Of a stretch of DNA of 64,000 nucleotides, positions 1-8,753 are shown piece by piece. The stretch comes from Aliterella atlantica CENA595 (lineage in GTDB: Bacteria; Cyanobacteriota; Cyanobacteriia; Cyanobacteriales; Chroococcidiopsidaceae): assembly GCF_000952155.1 (NCBI RefSeq), contig NZ_JYON01000002.1, forward strand, positions 248,001-312,000, given 5' to 3'. The notes under the pieces were generated by a model, which worked only from the letters and a program-made list of their open reading frames with translations, was not told where the DNA came from and searched no databases. The position numbers were made by a program, and so were the translations under genes. The stretch's first letter is position 1, and each line of letters opens with the position of its first letter.

Positions 1-637
1 AATTTTTTCGACCAAACTCTCTTATAGCTAAAATGACATCAACATCGCTGTAATCGTGCCAACTATCATGAGTGAGTTTTTTCTGAAATTTTAAGCCTAA
101 AGCATCGAGTTGCTCGTACCAAAAATCCCCGCGAAATTCAGAAACTAAATTGACTTCATTGCCAATAAAAGTGACATTTTCAAAAGTGTCGCCACGTTGA
201 GGGTCGCGAGGAATTAGCGAAGATTGCGCCCAATGAGGAATAAAATGACTTTCCCACAGTTCCAGGAAACGCTTGGGTATTGCTTGGTAGGGATTTTGCA
301 CGACATGAAGTTGTGCGTAAGGATGCCGATCTACATCTGCCCGCAAACAAACAATTAGTGATTTTGGACCTGGCTGGATAGCGTCATCAAGAAAATCGCG
401 ATGGGCTAAAACAATTCCCTCATCTGGCATTGTTTTTACTAATTGACAGGGAAAACCATAATCTTTGAGATAAAGATATGTTTGCAATGTCCAAAAACAG
501 CCACCACTTTGCATGGGGGATATTGCGTGTTGAGAACATTGCCACTGCCAGTAGGAATCAGCATTTTGCGGTAAGTCATCACTAGGCAGTTTGCTATGAG
601 GAATATAAAAATAAATTGGTGGTAGGTTTTTCCACAT
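1..637 (-). CDS. Conserved hypothetical protein, partial (3' end outside window)
   Basis: An uninterrupted minus-strand reading frame runs from an ATG at 637 off the left edge, giving at least 212 residues starting MWKNLPPIYFYIPHSKLP. I do not recognise a named domain. The sequence is soluble, with no signal peptide or membrane segment. It has short aromatic-rich blocks (SGGCFWTLQTYLYLKDYGF) and an alternating hydrophobic pattern, which would fit a glycosyltransferase-type alpha/beta fold. It lies 51 bases downstream of the glycosyltransferase at 689-2320 in the same direction, so it is probably the next gene of the polysaccharide operon. A role in glycan assembly is inferred from context only. 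Confidence 0.75.
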   Translation of the reverse strand, partial: MWKNLPPIYFYIPHSKLPSDDLPQNADSYWQWQCSQHAISPMQSGGCFWTLQTYLYLKDYGFPCQLVKTMPDEGIVLAHRDFLDDAIQPGPKSLIVCLRADVDRHPYAQLHVVQNPYQAIPKRFLELWESHFIPHWAQSSLIPRDPQRGDTFENVTFIGNEVNLVSEFRGDFWYEQLDALGLKFQKKLTHDSWHDYSDVDVILAIREFGRKN

Positions 638-688
638 AGGATTTGTGCAACTAAAAATTTAGCGTTTTAGTAAAGAGAGTATAGGCAA

Positions 689-2320
689 TTAATAGCGCGA
701 TCGCCACTGGTAATAGTGCGATCGCCATTTTTCGGACATTAAGGTATTGAGTGGATTATTACGAAAACCGTATTTTTTGACTAAACTCAGCCATAAGCTT
801 AACCGCTGTGGCAATGGCAGCAACGGCATATGCCAATGCATAACTGTTTTTACATTAGTTTGATTAACACTTGGTAAGAAGACATCCGGCTCACCTACAG
901 ATGTCTCATCAATTATATCTAAAGTCGCAGTCTTTCTGGGTAAAGCCGCAACATGAGCATAAAGCTCGTTCAAAGCACTTTGCCAATTATCTCCCCAATG
1001 AGTTTGGGCAATTTTTATTTTGGTAGCTTCCCCCAGAGATAGACGGAACTGTTCATCTTCAATTAAGCCAGATAGTGCTGCCGTATATTCTTGGATATCG
1101 CGCACCCGAATCAAATTCCCGTCCAAACCAGGCATATCAGAGCCAAGAACTCCACACGCTAGAGAGGAGTACGGGTAGCGGCTCACTGCAGGTACGCCGT
1201 AGCTACCTGCTTCCAATATGGATGTAATGGAAATAAAAGGAAACGAGTCTACATAGATATCGGCAGCCTGATAATAGACAGCAGTATCTTTTGTTTCTTT
1301 TAAAACCATAATCCTTCCTTGTGTCTGCTCAATTGCTGCTGACCAATCTTCGTTACTACTACCTGCACCGATAACAATTAAAATTGCTTGTTTATATTGC
1401 TGCAATAATTCAACATGAGCATCAGCAAAATTAACGCCATCAACTGTTTTATACTTCACCGATCTGGCGATAGACAGCAGCATGACGCTGTTGGAATCAA
1501 TTCCTAGTTGCTGCTTGGCTTGCGATCGCGTCAACTTGCGATAAGCTGGCTCTAAAATAGTTGGTAGCACCAAGTTACGCTTTGCCTCTATACCTCGGCG
1601 CTGCCCAGAAAGCAGCCTTCCAGACTCGCGGAGATTAGCAACTGCATCGCTAATAGTAGCTCCTACCCAAAACCAATGGTCGCCATGATTCGTATAAATA
1701 ATTGGGGGAAATTGTTCTTTGTTGGCAAAGGCAATTGTGGGTACAACATCGTACTCCCAGGTATGTAGCACGACAATATCTGCTGCTGCGGCACATTCAC
1801 GCAGCCTTTTGGCGCGAGAGATAATACCGCCACTGCGATCGCCCAATGCATAAATATTACCTTGGCTGTTGCATACGGCTTCTTTTAAGTTCTCAGGTAC
1901 TTGGTTTAGTGCTTGCCTAGTTAAAGCAACACAGTGCGATCGCGAACTATCTTGTTTAATCCAACGCCACATCAATCTAGATATGCCACCAATATTAGCA
2001 AGATGAGTAGAGACATGGAGGATGTTTCTTGCTGTTTGATGGGACGAGGTATTTTTGCGCGAAACATCGCTGGTTATAGCCTCGCGTCCGATCTTTACCA
2101 AGAGTTGCTCAAGCTCTTGGCTGACGAAAAAACCACAATGATTCAATTGAGCGTAGTTGGCGGCGATCTGTGCGTACACGGCTGCCGCTTCGTAGTTTCC
2201 GCGCTCTTGTAAGTCTTTTGCTTGCAACAGCAGGCGGCGAAACTCCGCAAAATTTTGGGGAATTAGCTGGCGACCTTGTTCTTGCCAAACTCTAAGTGTA
2301 TTGTTAGCTAATGTCTCCAT
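689..2320 (-). CDS. GT-B fold glycosyltransferase (family 1/4-like) with helical N-terminal extension
   Basis: This 543-residue protein has a helical, TPR-like first ~85 residues (repeated Ala/Gln-rich helices) followed by a GT-B glycosyltransferase fold. The acceptor-side start is near ILHVSTHLANIGGISRL (about residue 98). The donor-side half contains AILIVIGAGSSNEDW and the block SITSILEAGSYGVPAVSRYP, which matches the nucleotide-sugar binding Glu region of GT4 enzymes. It has no membrane segment, so it probably acts at the cytoplasmic face of the membrane. It begins 28 bases after the aminotransferase at 2349-3515. It probably transfers the unusual sugar made by the operon to a lipid-linked or protein acceptor. 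Donor and acceptor cannot be read from the sequence. Confidence 0.82.
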   Translation of the reverse strand: METLANNTLRVWQEQGRQLIPQNFAEFRRLLLQAKDLQERGNYEAAAVYAQIAANYAQLNHCGFFVSQELEQLLVKIGREAITSDVSRKNTSSHQTARNILHVSTHLANIGGISRLMWRWIKQDSSRSHCVALTRQALNQVPENLKEAVCNSQGNIYALGDRSGGIISRAKRLRECAAAADIVVLHTWEYDVVPTIAFANKEQFPPIIYTNHGDHWFWVGATISDAVANLRESGRLLSGQRRGIEAKRNLVLPTILEPAYRKLTRSQAKQQLGIDSNSVMLLSIARSVKYKTVDGVNFADAHVELLQQYKQAILIVIGAGSSNEDWSAAIEQTQGRIMVLKETKDTAVYYQAADIYVDSFPFISITSILEAGSYGVPAVSRYPYSSLACGVLGSDMPGLDGNLIRVRDIQEYTAALSGLIEDEQFRLSLGEATKIKIAQTHWGDNWQSALNELYAHVAALPRKTATLDIIDETSVGEPDVFLPSVNQTNVKTVMHWHMPLLPLPQRLSLWLSLVKKYGFRNNPLNTLMSEKWRSHYYQWRSRY

Positions 2321-2348
2321 ACAATCTTCTTTTGCTGTTTAAATCCAC

Positions 2349-3515
2349 TCAAACTTGAGTGGCAGTTTTCAACACTGCGATCGCCCTATCTTGTTCCGCC
2401 TCGGTCATTTGATGGAAAAGCGGTAAAATAATGGCGCGGTCGGTAGCGCCTTCACTTTCTAACAAGCGATCGCTACCGCAAGACCAAGCTTCAATTTGAT
2501 ATGCCTCTTCGCGGTGAGCGCACATGATCCCGCGTCGGGTCGAAATGCCAGCATCGAGCATCGCCTGCATAACTGGCAGTTGGTCGCACCCATCTGGTAA
2601 GCGAACGCAATAGCTCTGCCAGTTACTTTTTGCCCAATTTGGCTCGGTAGGTAATTTCAATCCTGGCACATCTGACAGTTGCTCGTGGTAGCGCTCTTGC
2701 AAGTAGCGGCGGCGCTCTACTATTTCTGGCAGGCGTTTTAGCTGTTCCCGTCCAACCGCTGCTTGAATGTCGGTCATCCGGTAGTTGTAGCCTAACATCG
2801 GATAAGACTCAACAATGACTTGTTTGGCTCCGTGACGAACAGTATCGGGGACGCTCATGCCGTGTTGTCGCCAAAGACGGAACTGCTTGTCCCATTCGAG
2901 ATTATTAGTCGTAAGCATCCCGCCATCGCCTGTCGTGATAACTTTACGGGGATGGAAAGAAAAGCAAGCAATGTCACCGTGTGGTTTGCCAATTTTCTCC
3001 CACTGACCATCCCAAAGAATTTCACTGCCAATGGCACAAGCTGCATCTTCTATGACTGGCAAATTGTAGCGACGAGCAACTGCTAAGATAGCTTTAAGGT
3101 CGCAAGGCATCCCCATCTGGTGGACAACGAGAATGGCACGAGTGCGATCGCTGATTGCCGCTTCAATTAGAGTCGGATTGATGTTGTAAGTGTGCGGCTC
3201 AACATCGACAAATATAGGAATTGCACCGCAATAGCGAATACTATTAGCAGTAGCGATATAAGAATGACTGACAGTAATTACTTCATCGCCAGGTTCTACG
3301 CCTACGGTTAACAGAGCTAGATGTAAAGCAGTGGTGCAATTAGAGACAGCACAAGCGTGCTTTGCTCCGACATAAGTTGCAAATTCCTGCTCGAAAGCGG
3401 CAACTTCTGGTCCTTGCGTTACCCAGCCGGACATAATCGCCCTTCCTGCTGCTGCTGCTTCTGATTCACCTATCCAAGGTTTGGCGATCGGGATATTTTG
3501 CATTTGCTCAGACAT
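2349..3515 (-). CDS. DegT/DnrJ/EryC1/StrS family PLP-dependent sugar aminotransferase
   Basis: The 388-residue protein is of normal length for nucleotide-sugar aminotransferases of the DegT family, which convert a keto-sugar to an amino-sugar with PLP. Visible motifs are the substrate/PLP loop NCTTALHLAL (about 59-68), the PLP-ring Asp157 in VIEDAAC, and the Schiff-base Lys191 in CFSFHPRKVITTGDGG. It overlaps the upstream epimerase gene by 8 bases, so translation is probably coupled. It is the second DegT enzyme in the operon and is clearly different in sequence from the one at 6464-7576, which suggests a separate amination step. Which keto-sugar it uses is not known. Confidence 0.9.
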   Translation of the reverse strand: MSEQMQNIPIAKPWIGESEAAAAGRAIMSGWVTQGPEVAAFEQEFATYVGAKHACAVSNCTTALHLALLTVGVEPGDEVITVSHSYIATANSIRYCGAIPIFVDVEPHTYNINPTLIEAAISDRTRAILVVHQMGMPCDLKAILAVARRYNLPVIEDAACAIGSEILWDGQWEKIGKPHGDIACFSFHPRKVITTGDGGMLTTNNLEWDKQFRLWRQHGMSVPDTVRHGAKQVIVESYPMLGYNYRMTDIQAAVGREQLKRLPEIVERRRYLQERYHEQLSDVPGLKLPTEPNWAKSNWQSYCVRLPDGCDQLPVMQAMLDAGISTRRGIMCAHREEAYQIEAWSCGSDRLLESEGATDRAIILPLFHQMTEAEQDRAIAVLKTATQV

Positions 3516-4482
3516 TACTCGTTTCCTTCGCCTGTTTTTGTTCGCGCCACCATATAACCAACTGATTCAATCCCTCTTCTAGAGATACCTGTGCCTCAAA
3601 ACCTAACAAATCTTTTGCTTTGCGAATATCTGCCAGCCGACGCTGTACGGCGTTAACTTTGCGCTCTGCTCCGTATTGCGGCTGTAGATCCGATCCCATC
3701 ACCTTAGCCAAACTATAAGCAAGGTCGTTTAAACTGCTTTCTACACCGCTAGCAATGTTGAATACTTCATCAGTCACATCAGCTTTAGCAGCTAAGATGT
3801 TGGCTCTAGCAATGTCTTTGATGTAAACAAAATCCATTGTCTGCTTACCATCACCGAAAATCAATGGTGGTTCGCCAGCAACAATTCGCTCCATCCAGCG
3901 GATCAAAACTTCGGTGTAAACGCCGTAAATATCCATGCGAGGACCGTAGACGTTGAAGTAGCGCAGTGCTACATAGTCTAAGCCGTACATATCGTAAAAG
4001 CTGCGTAGTAAGCCTTCATTAAAAACTTTGGCTGCACCGTAGAGCGTGCGATTGTTGTAGGGATGGTGCGATTCTGTGGTGGGGAAATCTTCTGCCATGC
4101 CGTAGACTGAGGCGGAGGAGGCAGCAACTACTTTTTTAACTTTGGCGTTTACTGCTGCTTCCAAGACGTTGAAAGTACCATCTGCCAAAACTTCCATTGC
4201 TAGACGCGGTTCTTGAGCGCACTGAGTGATGCGGATTGCTGCTTGGTGAAAAACGATATCTACACCTTGCATGATATCGGCAAGCAGTTGGCGATCGCGA
4301 ATGTCACCTTCTACAGTTACTAAGGGTCCGCGTTCTTGGGCTTGAGCTAAGTTTGACCTTTGTCCGCGTGTAAAATTGTCTAAAACAATAATCTCAGCGG
4401 CTCCTTCTGCGACTAACAAATCGGCAATGTGGGAACCAACTAAGCCTGCACCACCTGTAATTAATACTCTTTTATTTTGCAT
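3508..4482 (-). CDS. NAD-dependent nucleotide-sugar epimerase/dehydratase (extended SDR)
   Basis: This 324-residue extended short-chain dehydrogenase carries the NAD-binding glycine motif GGAGLVGSHI near residues 10-19, the structural Ser run ASSASVYG (121-128) and the catalytic pair Tyr148/Lys152 in LYGAAK. The overall pattern (RYFNVYGPR, FVYIKDIARA) is that of UDP-glucose 4-epimerase or dTDP-glucose dehydratase relatives. It would make the keto or epimerised nucleotide sugar used by the aminotransferase just downstream, which it overlaps by 8 bases. It also overlaps the formyltransferase upstream by 11 bases. The exact substrate cannot be set from the sequence. Confidence 0.88.
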   Translation of the reverse strand: MQNKRVLITGGAGLVGSHIADLLVAEGAAEIIVLDNFTRGQRSNLAQAQERGPLVTVEGDIRDRQLLADIMQGVDIVFHQAAIRITQCAQEPRLAMEVLADGTFNVLEAAVNAKVKKVVAASSASVYGMAEDFPTTESHHPYNNRTLYGAAKVFNEGLLRSFYDMYGLDYVALRYFNVYGPRMDIYGVYTEVLIRWMERIVAGEPPLIFGDGKQTMDFVYIKDIARANILAAKADVTDEVFNIASGVESSLNDLAYSLAKVMGSDLQPQYGAERKVNAVQRRLADIRKAKDLLGFEAQVSLEEGLNQLVIWWREQKQAKETSNV

Positions 4483-5452
4483 TTGCTTTTAACCTTAAAT
4501 TTTCCTGTTCGAGAGTTTGAATACGATTAAGCAAATCGGATACTCGTAAGCCTAAAGTGCTTTTAACGGACTTAACTATATTTGCTGCTGTTGTCCTTTC
4601 TTTCCCTTCAAGTTGCACCTGAAAAATTCTCAGCACTCCATCTCCTGTAAGGACATCAACATAACCTTCTGTTTTAGCTCTACCAATAATTCGCCCAGGA
4701 ATTCGCCCTACATAATTTGAAGGCTTCTTAACTGTTTTGGCTGACCAGATCAGCAGTTTTTGCCCCTGAAAGTAGGTGTATGCACCTGGAAAAGGAGTAG
4801 CTAAAGCTCGAATCAAACAGTCGATACTTCTAGTAGAAGCTGACCAATCAATTTCACCATCTTCTGGTAAGCGAGTACAGCAATAAGTTGCTTCAGCATT
4901 GTTTTGCGGTACTCCTTTGTAACCATGACAAGCTTTAATAACTGTATCTGCTAAATACTGGCGTTGAATTTCATTTAATCTGTCATATAGATCGGCTACG
5001 TTATCGTCAGAGTGCAATGGGATAAGTTGCTGAAACAGGATATTTCCCGCATCTAGGTCGGGGACAATTTGATGAATAGTTATCCCTACACAAGATTCAT
5101 CATTAATGATCGCCCAGTTGACATTAGCACGACCGCGATAATGAGGCAAAGGAGAATAATGGACGTTGATAAATGTCGACAGTGCTGTTATTTCCGGCGG
5201 CAGAATTTGGTTGTAGGAAGAAACTACAACACAATCTGGATTGAATTTTAGTACGAGCGATTTAATATTTTGCTGGGAGACATCCGAGAAAATTGGAATT
5301 CCTACTTCATTAGCTAGACTAACTATAGGAGCATCTGCATCAGATTCGAGATCGACATTTCTTACAAGTCCTTGCACGTTGCATTTAGCTAGCAAAGACT
5401 CTAAAGCGCTCAAGGTAGTCGAACCTAGACCGATCAGCAGTACGCTAACCAT
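4472..5452 (-). CDS. Formyl-THF-dependent sugar N-formyltransferase (ArnA-N/Fmt-like)
   Basis: The 326-residue protein has the formyltransferase fold shared by Fmt, ArnA N-terminal and sugar N-formyltransferases. The catalytic triad is complete: Asn96 and His98 in FINVHYSPLPHYRGRANVNW and Asp134 in PDLDAGN. The 38-residue gap from Asn to Asp equals that of ArnA (102 to 140). A separate, standard fmt lies at 41752-42756 with typical Fmt features, so this copy is unlikely to serve initiator tRNA. Its place between aminotransferase genes points to N-formylation of an amino-sugar nucleotide. The last ~25 residues form a short coiled coil (LLNRIQTLEQENLRLK). It overlaps its neighbours by 11 and 8 bases. 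Confidence 0.83.
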   Translation of the reverse strand: MVSVLLIGLGSTTLSALESLLAKCNVQGLVRNVDLESDADAPIVSLANEVGIPIFSDVSQQNIKSLVLKFNPDCVVVSSYNQILPPEITALSTFINVHYSPLPHYRGRANVNWAIINDESCVGITIHQIVPDLDAGNILFQQLIPLHSDDNVADLYDRLNEIQRQYLADTVIKACHGYKGVPQNNAEATYCCTRLPEDGEIDWSASTRSIDCLIRALATPFPGAYTYFQGQKLLIWSAKTVKKPSNYVGRIPGRIIGRAKTEGYVDVLTGDGVLRIFQVQLEGKERTTAANIVKSVKSTLGLRVSDLLNRIQTLEQENLRLKANAK

Positions 5453-6467
5453 ATACCAACTCCTGGGACAGCAGTTGCACGAATTCGCGATCGCACTGTA
5501 ACAAAGATTGTCGCCAAATTACTTCTGCGGCTTTAAGTCCCCCTGTTTGCAAGCGGATAATTGGTTCTGCTCCTACTGCTGAGGGTAAAATGCCCATGTG
5601 TCCGGGTTTCGGTTCTATTTCTGGGCATACAGGTATATGATAAGACGCTAAGGCAGAACGCTCAATATCTCCCCAATACTGAGCTACTACCGCCCCTTGC
5701 CAATACTTGGCGATCGCTTGTGCATCTTGGGCAGAGAGTACAGGTTTGTTTTGCGGTTGCAGCGCCACTACAATCGCATCGAATTGTTTGTCTGTAGGCG
5801 CTGCTGCCAAAGTTGTCACAGTATTGACATCTGCACCAGCATTGACCAGACCGCGCTCGATGAATAAACTGAAAGGATTGTCGCACAACAATAAAATTTT
5901 GCTTGTATAAACAGAGATCCCTGCATTTAGTAGTAGCTTGACCGCCATGATGCCTAGAAAAGAAAAGACATCTACACTAGGATGTCGTTCGTTTACGCCT
6001 GCTACTGCAATCCCTCGCTGCTGACAAGCAGCAAGATCCAAATCTTCCGTTCTAAATTCCCATGCTTCGTACATCAACCCAATCGCGGCTGTTGGCTGCA
6101 TCTGTGCGATAGTTTCTGCATCCAAGGGGCGGACGTGACCGCTGTTGGTAATAATGTCTGCTTGAGCAACAAGGTTTGCTGTTTTGCTAGTGGCAAATTC
6201 GATTTGCCCCTCAACTCCGGCAATTTGCGCTAGTTGCTGAGTTTGGACTATAACATCCTCAATCGTCCCGTAACGACTGTTCTGAGTTAGAGCAATTACC
6301 TTTTTGGCTCCTGCCATTGCCGCAATTACAGGTGTAACAGCATAGGCTCCGGTTGCTGCTTCTGTTAATACGGTGGTATTATGCAGTTGCAGGTCGCAGC
6401 GCTCGATCGCTTGCCGCATTAAAGTTACAAGACGGTAGGAGTTCAAGCCAGGACGGCGATCGCTCAT
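5445..6467 (-). CDS. Unknown protein with Rossmann-like NAD-binding segments, polysaccharide operon
   Basis: I cannot assign a named family to this 340-residue protein. Residues about 30-160 look like an NAD(P)-binding Rossmann unit of the dehydrogenase or adenosylhomocysteinase type: EAATGAYAVTPVIAAMAGAKKVIAL, then ADIITNSGHVRPLDAETI and a Gly-rich turn. A second alpha/beta unit follows (about 190-260). Near the C-terminus is a conserved-looking loop, CPEIEPKPGHMGILPS. The gene starts with a 4-base ATGA overlap on the aminotransferase upstream and overlaps the formyltransferase downstream by 8 bases, so it is a tight member of the operon. A redox or isomerising step in sugar-nucleotide synthesis is possible, but this is inference only. 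Confidence 0.8.
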   Translation of the reverse strand: MSDRRPGLNSYRLVTLMRQAIERCDLQLHNTTVLTEAATGAYAVTPVIAAMAGAKKVIALTQNSRYGTIEDVIVQTQQLAQIAGVEGQIEFATSKTANLVAQADIITNSGHVRPLDAETIAQMQPTAAIGLMYEAWEFRTEDLDLAACQQRGIAVAGVNERHPSVDVFSFLGIMAVKLLLNAGISVYTSKILLLCDNPFSLFIERGLVNAGADVNTVTTLAAAPTDKQFDAIVVALQPQNKPVLSAQDAQAIAKYWQGAVVAQYWGDIERSALASYHIPVCPEIEPKPGHMGILPSAVGAEPIIRLQTGGLKAAEVIWRQSLLQCDREFVQLLSQELVYG

Positions 6468-7576
6468 GCTACTTTTACTCCGTCTAACAAGCTAGTAAGA
6501 GTGTTTACAACTGTATCTATCTGTGATGATTGGAGTTCGGCATACATTGGCAAAGAGAAGACTTCTTTGGCTGCTTGTTCGGAGTGAGGAAAATCACCGC
6601 TCTTATAGCCTAAATCTGAGTAAGCTGGTTGGAGGTGGACGGGAATTGGGTAATGGATGCCTGTTTGAATGCCTTGTTCGTTGAGTTGCTGTTGCAGCCA
6701 ATCTCGCTTGGGCGATCGCAATGCATAAATATGATAAACATGATGGCTGTAAGGCATCACAACAGGGGTTTTCACATCCAAGTTTGCCAATAGTTCGTCG
6801 TATAGTGCTGCATTTGCCCTACGTGCCTCTGTCCACCGATCTAGGTAACGCAACTTCACGCGCAAAATAGCACCCTGCATACCTTCCATGCGGTAGTTGT
6901 AGCCTTTAAGAACGTGGTGGTATCTTTGCTCTTGTCCCCAGTCGCGGTACATTTGGATAGTCCGAGCATATTCAGGATTATTGGTGACAACCATGCCGCC
7001 TTCACCATAAGCACCCAAATTCTTCCCAGGGTAAAAACTGAAACATCCTAAGTCACCGATACTACCAACTCTTTGTCCTTTGTACTCGGACCTGTGCGCT
7101 TGCGCGGCATCCTCAATTACGGTTAAATTGTGACGGCGAGCAATTGCCATAATCGGCTCCATGTCAGCAGGTTGTCCGTATAGGTGTACGGGCAAAATTG
7201 CTTTGGTGCGCTCGGTAATGGCTGATTCAATCTGCTTTACATCTATGGTGTATGAAACGGGATCGATATCTACAAATACAGGTGTAGCACCTGTATAACA
7301 AATTGCTGCTGCGGTGGCGACAAATGTAAAAGGTACGGTAATGACTTCATCGCCAAGACCAATACCCGCTGCTAGTAAAGATAGGTGTAGGGCGCTAGTA
7401 CCAGTGTTAACAGCAATACCATAGTCAGCGTTGCAGTAGTTAGCAAACTCCCTTTCAAAAGCTGCTACCTCTTTTCCTAAGACGAATTGGGTTGTTTCTA
7501 ATACTTGAGCCACAGCAGCATCGACTTCATCTTTGACACTGATGTACTGAGCCTTTAAATCTACAAATGGAATCAT
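6464..7576 (-). CDS. DegT/DnrJ/EryC1/StrS aminotransferase (WlbC/WbpE-like)
   Basis: This is a PLP-dependent sugar aminotransferase of 370 residues. The reading frame is open further upstream to 7711, but the family start MIPFVDLKAQY is at 7576. There the ATG overlaps the stop of the dehydrogenase gene as ATGA, which decides the start. Key residues are NTGTSALHLSL (57-67), Asp156 in VIEDAAQAH and Schiff-base Lys185 in FSFYPGKNLGAYGEGG. The order dehydrogenase then aminotransferase is that of wlbA-wlbC or wbpB-wbpE. There they turn a UDP-GlcNAc(A) 3-keto intermediate into the 3-amino sugar. The same role is likely here, though the substrate is inferred from context. Confidence 0.9.
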   Translation of the reverse strand: MIPFVDLKAQYISVKDEVDAAVAQVLETTQFVLGKEVAAFEREFANYCNADYGIAVNTGTSALHLSLLAAGIGLGDEVITVPFTFVATAAAICYTGATPVFVDIDPVSYTIDVKQIESAITERTKAILPVHLYGQPADMEPIMAIARRHNLTVIEDAAQAHRSEYKGQRVGSIGDLGCFSFYPGKNLGAYGEGGMVVTNNPEYARTIQMYRDWGQEQRYHHVLKGYNYRMEGMQGAILRVKLRYLDRWTEARRANAALYDELLANLDVKTPVVMPYSHHVYHIYALRSPKRDWLQQQLNEQGIQTGIHYPIPVHLQPAYSDLGYKSGDFPHSEQAAKEVFSLPMYAELQSSQIDTVVNTLTSLLDGVKVA

Positions 7577-8697
7577 GCTGCTACCTTTGCTTTGTCTAGT
7601 TCTATTAAGGCACCTTGTTTTTTCATCGACTCGGTAGCAGCTTCCAAAATTCTGACTACTCTTAATCCTGCTTCGCCATCGGTAATCGGGCGATCGCCTT
7701 GCTGGATGCATTGAATAAAGTGTACTGCTTCAGTTTGCAGTGCTTCAGTCAGCTCCAACTTTGGCGACCACATATCACCTGTGCGATAACCGACTAGCAT
7801 TTGGTACACGTTCTCAGGACTGCCATTGACTGTAATTCCCTTGTCGTACACCTTGATCTTTTCACTTGGCTCTAAGTCGTCATAGCTGATCATTTTTTGA
7901 CTACCGCCGAGCAGTGTCCGCCGGACTTTTACTGGTGCTAGCCAATTAACGTGCAGGTGAGCAATCAAGTTATTTTCAAAAAACAATGTCAGGTAGGCAA
8001 TGTTTTCTGGTTCGCCAGGAACGTGGCTCATACCCGTAGCGGAGACAGCATAAGGCTTTGATGGCAACACGTAGTCCATAATTGAGAGATCGTGTACTGC
8101 CAAATCCCAAATCACGTTGACATCGTGCTGGAATAAGCCGAGATTGACGCGAACAGAGTCATAGTAATAAATATCACCTACTGCTTTTGTGGCAACGAGT
8201 TCGTGCATCTTCCGCACTGCGCCTGTATAAACAAAGGTGTGGTCTACCATTAACACCAGATTGCGCTGTTTAGCCTCTTCGATCAAGATTTTTGCTTGCT
8301 CCGAAGAGACGGTCATTGGTTTTTCTACTAATACGTGTTTACCAGCTTGCAGCGCTGATAAAGCTAAATCGAAATGAGTAGAGACTGGTGTGGCGATCGC
8401 GATCGCATCAATTTCGGGATCGGCAAATAGGTCTTGAGCATTTGTCGTGACTTTGATGGCTGGATACCGAGATTGCACCTTAGCTAGCCTTTCGATGCTA
8501 AAGTCACTAACAGCTACCACTTGCGATCCTGGCACTTCAGCAAAACTGCGGACTAAATTAGGTCCCCAATAGCCATAACCTACTACGCCTATATTGATGG
8601 TGTTAATTGAGCGCTCTTGCTGAGATCTGGATGTACTTACCGCGATCGGGTTAGGAGTAGCAAGGCTTTGCTTTGTATTGTTGTAAGTATTTGTCAT
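7573..8697 (-). CDS. Gfo/Idh/MocA family sugar-nucleotide dehydrogenase (WlbA/WbpB-like)
   Basis: The 374-residue protein has the family's N-terminal Rossmann domain (INIGVVGYGYWGPNLVRSF after a ~33-residue polar extension), the conserved EKP motif in HVLVEKPMTV, and a C-terminal substrate domain with a WDLAVHDLSIMDYVL segment holding the catalytic His/Asp positions. Family members oxidise sugar hydroxyls with NAD. The WlbA/WbpB branch oxidises C3 of UDP-GlcNAcA before transamination. Its stop overlaps the aminotransferase start (ATGA). A separate acetyltransferase gene at 12610-13131 would complete a WlbA-WlbC-WlbB style 2,3-diamino sugar route. Substrate identity is inferred. Confidence 0.88.
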   Translation of the reverse strand: MTNTYNNTKQSLATPNPIAVSTSRSQQERSINTINIGVVGYGYWGPNLVRSFAEVPGSQVVAVSDFSIERLAKVQSRYPAIKVTTNAQDLFADPEIDAIAIATPVSTHFDLALSALQAGKHVLVEKPMTVSSEQAKILIEEAKQRNLVLMVDHTFVYTGAVRKMHELVATKAVGDIYYYDSVRVNLGLFQHDVNVIWDLAVHDLSIMDYVLPSKPYAVSATGMSHVPGEPENIAYLTLFFENNLIAHLHVNWLAPVKVRRTLLGGSQKMISYDDLEPSEKIKVYDKGITVNGSPENVYQMLVGYRTGDMWSPKLELTEALQTEAVHFIQCIQQGDRPITDGEAGLRVVRILEAATESMKKQGALIELDKAKVAA

Positions 8698-8753
8698 TAG
8701 AACACGACTACATAAATAGTGTTACGCAATTAAATGCAAACAGGTATCAATTT

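Noticed and set aside
4472-5452. Second methionyl-tRNA formyltransferase
   Set aside because: It has the catalytic triad, but its sequence and operon place it with sugar formyltransferases; a standard fmt is at 41752-42756.
7577-7711. Longer N-terminus of the second DegT aminotransferase
   Set aside because: The added 45 residues are the antisense-frame overlap with the dehydrogenase gene; the family start and ATGA overlap are at 7576.
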